A stretch of 64,000 nt of DNA from Thiocapsa rosea (lineage in GTDB: Bacteria > Pseudomonadota > Gammaproteobacteria > Chromatiales > Chromatiaceae): assembly GCF_003634315.1 (NCBI RefSeq), contig NZ_RBXL01000002.1:1-64000 (forward strand), given 5' to 3'. The notes below the pieces were generated by a model. The model did no database searches and was not told where the DNA came from. It was given only the letters and a program-made list of their open reading frames with translations. A program made the position numbers and the translations under genes. Positions 61,394-64,000 of this stretch are shown here, piece by piece (position 1 is the first letter of the stretch; every line of letters begins with the position of its first letter).

Positions 61394-61520
61394 GTCTGAT
61401 CCTGTCAAGGGCACCTCCCCATCCGCTTGTCGGGGCGCCTGAACCCTATCCCGTAGAACACAATCCGACCCGATCGCGCCCCGACAATCGGACGGGGCCC
61501 CTCCCTTGACAGGATCAGAC
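61394..61520. repeat. 127-bp element with perfect 18-bp inverted ends
   Basis: GTCTGATCCTGTCAAGGG (61394-61411) and CCCTTGACAGGATCAGAC (61503-61520) are exact inverted repeats. A nested pair TTGTCGGGGCG (61427-61437) / CGCCCCGACAA (61477-61487) lies inside. No target duplication seen. MITE-like, or a large cruciform before the small Zn-ribbon gene. Confidence 0.75.
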
Positions 61521-61581
61521 ACCAACCGCTGACGAGGAGACGACCCGAACAGAGGGTTGCCGAAGCTCAAGGAGAAACGCC

Positions 61582-61770
61582 ATGACGCGCAACATCGAAG
61601 ACTACCCGGATGCCTTGTGGTTGGACGCGGGGCAAGGGGCGACGCGCTACGACATCGGCGAGGACTACCCGGTCCACTTCTGCAAGGAATGCGGCGACGA
61701 GGTGACGCCGGAAGACGGATGCGAGAGCTGCGGGACCGGGCTCTACGCGGAGGACAGCGACGGGGACTAG
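61582..61770 (+). CDS. Small Zn-ribbon protein, 62 residues
   Basis: AAGGAG 6 bases before the ATG. 'HFCKECGDEVTPEDGCESCG' carries two CxxC knuckles 11 residues apart, a single zinc ribbon. The N-terminal 'MTRNIEDYPDALWLDAGQG' is acidic. Very small acidic Zn-ribbon proteins like this occur on plasmids; function unknown. Confidence 0.8.
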   Translation: MTRNIEDYPDALWLDAGQGATRYDIGEDYPVHFCKECGDEVTPEDGCESCGTGLYAEDSDGD

Positions 61771-61863
61771 CACGTCGCACGAAGGCCCCAGGAACGGGGC
61801 TTTCGCCTCTTCGATCCCCGATCCGCCAAACCGAACCCAGGGCGGCTCGGGCGGACCCGAGCC

Positions 61864-61934
61864 GATGCTCGATGCTCGATGCTCGATGCTCGATGCTCGA
61901 TGCTCTACAGCATTCTGATGCTCTACAGCATTCT
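61864..61934. repeat. Tandem heptamer and 18-mer repeats
   Basis: Six copies of GATGCTC (61864-61905), then TACAGCATTCT-GATGCTC-TACAGCATTCT, so the 18-mer GATGCTCTACAGCATTCT occurs twice. The right end overlaps the stop of the minus-strand membrane-protein gene. Slippage-prone. Confidence 0.9.
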
Positions 61935-62177
61935 CAGGACAGTCACGAACACGAACGCGATCGACACGATCGCAGCAAAAAACACGACCAGCACGAGCAG
62001 CAGCCTGAACAGACCTTCGTAGCGACTGAAGTCGATCTCCGGTCCGGGGCCAAGATCCGAGCCGAAACCGGGACCCGACGAACGCGTCCGAGCCGAAGCA
62101 CGCGGCGCTTTCCCCGCCAACCGCTGGTCTCGCTCATCCCGCGCTTTCCAATACCAATCCCGATCCTCAAGACCCAT
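61923..62177 (-). CDS. Small membrane protein, 84 residues
   Basis: ATG 62177. 'MGLEDRDWYWKARDERDQRL', a charged start, leads through a Gly/Ser/Arg linker to one hydrophobic C-terminal helix ('LFRLLLVLVVFFAAIVSIAF'). Tail-anchored layout. The D-W-Y-W start is known to me from small membrane proteins on conjugative plasmids, function unknown. Confidence 0.7.
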   Translation of the reverse strand: MGLEDRDWYWKARDERDQRLAGKAPRASARTRSSGPGFGSDLGPGPEIDFSRYEGLFRLLLVLVVFFAAIVSIAFVFVTVLRML

Positions 62178-62411
62178 ACACGACCCCACGGCAAACCCTG
62201 CCGTCGCGATGCGACACATTCATCCTGATATCGACCATGTCCGAAATTACTCCTGGGGGTGTCCGTCAATCCGCATAGTCTCGCACCGAGGAGTGTTTCG
62301 GAAAGCCTCGCGTCGCAACCACCACGACCTCTGCGATCAACCGTGCGGTTGTCTCACCACGGCGTTGACCCCGACAATCCATCTCATCGGCACGACCCGA
62401 CCGAATGGCCT

Positions 62412-62981
62412 ATGGCACTCACGATTCATCAAAAACTCGCCTCCATCGTCGAGGAGATCGACCGCAAAGGATTTGCGGAGCTTGTCCGCCTGTCGGTCCT
62501 GAAGAAGTGGTTCGACAAGCCAGGGCGCCTCATCGCCTTCGCCCTCTGGATCGCCGAGAAGGCGACAACCGGCGAAACACCGGCATCCGAGCCGGAAGCC
62601 GCGTTGTTGGCGCAAGCGCGCGCACTGCTCGAGGACATCCAGGCGCGCGGCGATCTGAATCCACGGGCGATGCGGGAACTTCATGGGCGGCTCGAGGCAT
62701 TCCAGTCCGACTACAGGAGCCTGAGCTGGGGCCAAGTTCGCATGGTCCACTCGAAAGCGCTGTTGCTGATCGAAGATGCGCTCACGATCTGCCTCCGGCA
62801 TCCGGACGACCCCCGCTTGGGCTACAAGCTCGCGGCCGACTACTGCGGGCACTACGATGCGAGGTACGGCAGAAACCTCAATGGCCCGTCGCGTGACCGC
62901 GTCCAGGAGATTGCCGAGCTCATCGCCAGACGGGAAGCGGACGAGATCGCTTTCCCTCATGGGACATCGATACTCGGCTGA
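62412..62981 (+). CDS. Unknown 189-residue helical protein
   Basis: ATG 62412; upstream frame to 62259 is probably not translated. 'MALTIHQKLASIVEEIDRKG', 'LVRLSVLKKWFDKPGRLIAFALWIAEKAT', and 'EDALTICLRHPDDPRLGYKLAADYCGHYD'. Soluble, mostly alpha-helical, no family recognised. Plasmid-type hypothetical protein. Confidence 0.65.
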   Translation: MALTIHQKLASIVEEIDRKGFAELVRLSVLKKWFDKPGRLIAFALWIAEKATTGETPASEPEAALLAQARALLEDIQARGDLNPRAMRELHGRLEAFQSDYRSLSWGQVRMVHSKALLLIEDALTICLRHPDDPRLGYKLAADYCGHYDARYGRNLNGPSRDRVQEIAELIARREADEIAFPHGTSILG

Positions 62982-62984
62982 GCG

Positions 62985-63817
62985 GTGCCGTTCACTCCTC
63001 TCCGTCGGGGGCAGGAATCTCGGATGAGGATGAGGATGCCGATACCGGTGTCTTCGCACACCGTACGAATTGCCGACCTCTGCACGGCCTGCGAGGTCGG
63101 CCCGTCCGACGCACGCTCATCCCGGAGAGCAACCCCGCCCCGCACCTGCGCACTTCGCCGGGACAGGCATACGACGCCTGACCCGGCTCGCTGCTCCGGT
63201 ACGGGGCTCCTCACTCCGACGCACCCTCGGCAATCAAGGAGTGCCCCTGTCACCCGCCTTGCAGATCAGCACCCAACGGCGCCGCAGTCTGCTTCAGGTG
63301 GTGGCGTCCCCGTCGGGCGCCGGCAAGGCGGGCGCCAGGGGCACGGCTGTGTGGACATCTTCCCCCCCGCGCCCGCTGGGGGGACCGCCCGACCGAATCC
63401 TTCTCGCATCACGAACGGGATCCGGCACCGTTTCCACATCTGAGCGCTATCCCGAGCGCACCCCCGACTTCGGATGGGTCACCAGTGCCGAAGCCTTCCA
63501 TCCGGTCGGCGAATCGCAAATACTCCCGAATGGTCCCGGCTCCTGCGCACCGGCTGCGAACGGCACGACTCAACGCACCTTCACAGTCGTCCGAACTTCC
63601 TATGGGTTGACCAGGCCGGCAGGTGTCGCAACGTCGGCGGCTCGACCTCCATCCATGTCACGGCCTGGAATGTCCGCCCGCCGAGATGCCGAGCGGACCC
63701 GAGACGGTGTCCATCCCTGGAGGGCGGCCGGCCGTCCCTGGCCGGACGCAGCACGTGGCACCCGACCCGAGACCTTCTCGCGTGGTCGAGATCGCACGTA
63801 CGGCGCATGCTCATCCC
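62985..63817. other. Gene-free region with diverged copies of the 316-bp repeat
   Basis: At 62985-63050 and 63128-63240 degenerate versions of the repeat unit can be seen (e.g. CTCCGTCGGGGGCAG; ACCCCGCCCCGCACCTGCGC; GGGGCTCCTCACTCCGACG). No ORF has a ribosome site or plausible product; the frames present are Arg/Pro-rich shadows. Confidence 0.6.
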
Positions 63818-64000
63818 GATGCCACCCCGCCCTGCCCCTGCGCACTCCGCCGCCACTGGCACACGACGCCAGCAGCGGCTCCGCGCTCCGGGACAGGGCT
63901 CCTCACTTCGACGAACCCTCGGCAGCTAAAGAGCGTGGCCAAGCGGCTCTTGGCCAACGACGCCAACAGCCGCTTGGCCACGACCGTAGGATTTACATGC
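63818..64000. repeat. Longer repeat unit, copy 3, cut by window edge
   Basis: Matches 60774 onward with few differences and includes the 47-base hairpin again (63935-63981, with GGCCAACGA in place of GGCAAACAA in the loop). Runs off the right edge. Confidence 0.9.

Noticed and set aside
61864-61934. Tandem repeats as a CRISPR array
   Set aside because: Seven-base units without spacers and no cas genes; simple tandem repeat.

Overview
The window is a high-GC gammaproteobacterial accessory region, packed with mobile elements, defence genes and plasmid-maintenance genes. Codon use and gene families would suit a purple sulfur bacterium of the Chromatiaceae, but that is inference: no rRNA, tRNA or photosynthesis gene is present to fix it. 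A ParA/ParB pair with a palindrome array, several XRE regulators, a tyrosine recombinase and a run of small plasmid-like genes on the right suggest a large plasmid or an integrated element.

Left part (1-10 kb): a SrfA-like membrane protein, a DUF1810 gene, a possible 24-residue membrane peptide, a broken Mrr-like nuclease, and an IS91-type element whose integrase gene is split by an intact IS21-family element. 10-20.5 kb: a minus-strand defence island reading GIY-YIG nuclease, half-length S subunit, HsdM, HsdS, Abi/HEPN protein, HExxH metallopeptidase-like protein, HsdR, YgjP-type metallopeptidase, ending near an integron attC-like site. 20.5-32 kb: a degraded zone with an IS1634 transposase gene, a BRCT protein, DUF4304, fragments of plasmid genes and of a second HsdR, an internally deleted IS1182 element, two degenerate group II introns, and an AT-rich PqqD-radical SAM/SPASM plus YkgJ cassette with a candidate peptide precursor.

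32-40.5 kb holds what I consider the most original part. It encodes an acidic micro-protein, a membrane protein, a tandem AAA+ ATPase, a small HicA-like protein, a NYN nuclease, a ubiquitin-like protein, a damaged E1-like (ThiF) enzyme and a sigma-factor-like protein. Five copies of a two-box element, GGTCGAaaaa - exactly 15 bases - TCTTt, lie in front of genes here and look like the promoters of one regulon.

41-54 kb: a WGR-domain protein, an integrase, two XRE regulators with palindromic operators, then a lipid-oriented operon (small protein, patatin, TMEM189/CarF-like lipid desaturase, FadL-like porin, unknown protein), a transposon with DDE transposase (frameshifted) and ExeA-like ATPase, and a tightly overlapping envelope operon (TolC-like, AAA with membrane tail, YdjM-like, thermonuclease). 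54-64 kb: an array of four palindromes (a fifth copy lies inside the FadL gene), ParB and ParA, then small plasmid-type genes, an SGNH hydrolase, DUF5993 plus DsbB, a 127-bp element with 18-bp inverted ends, and exact 202-bp repeats that continue past the right edge.
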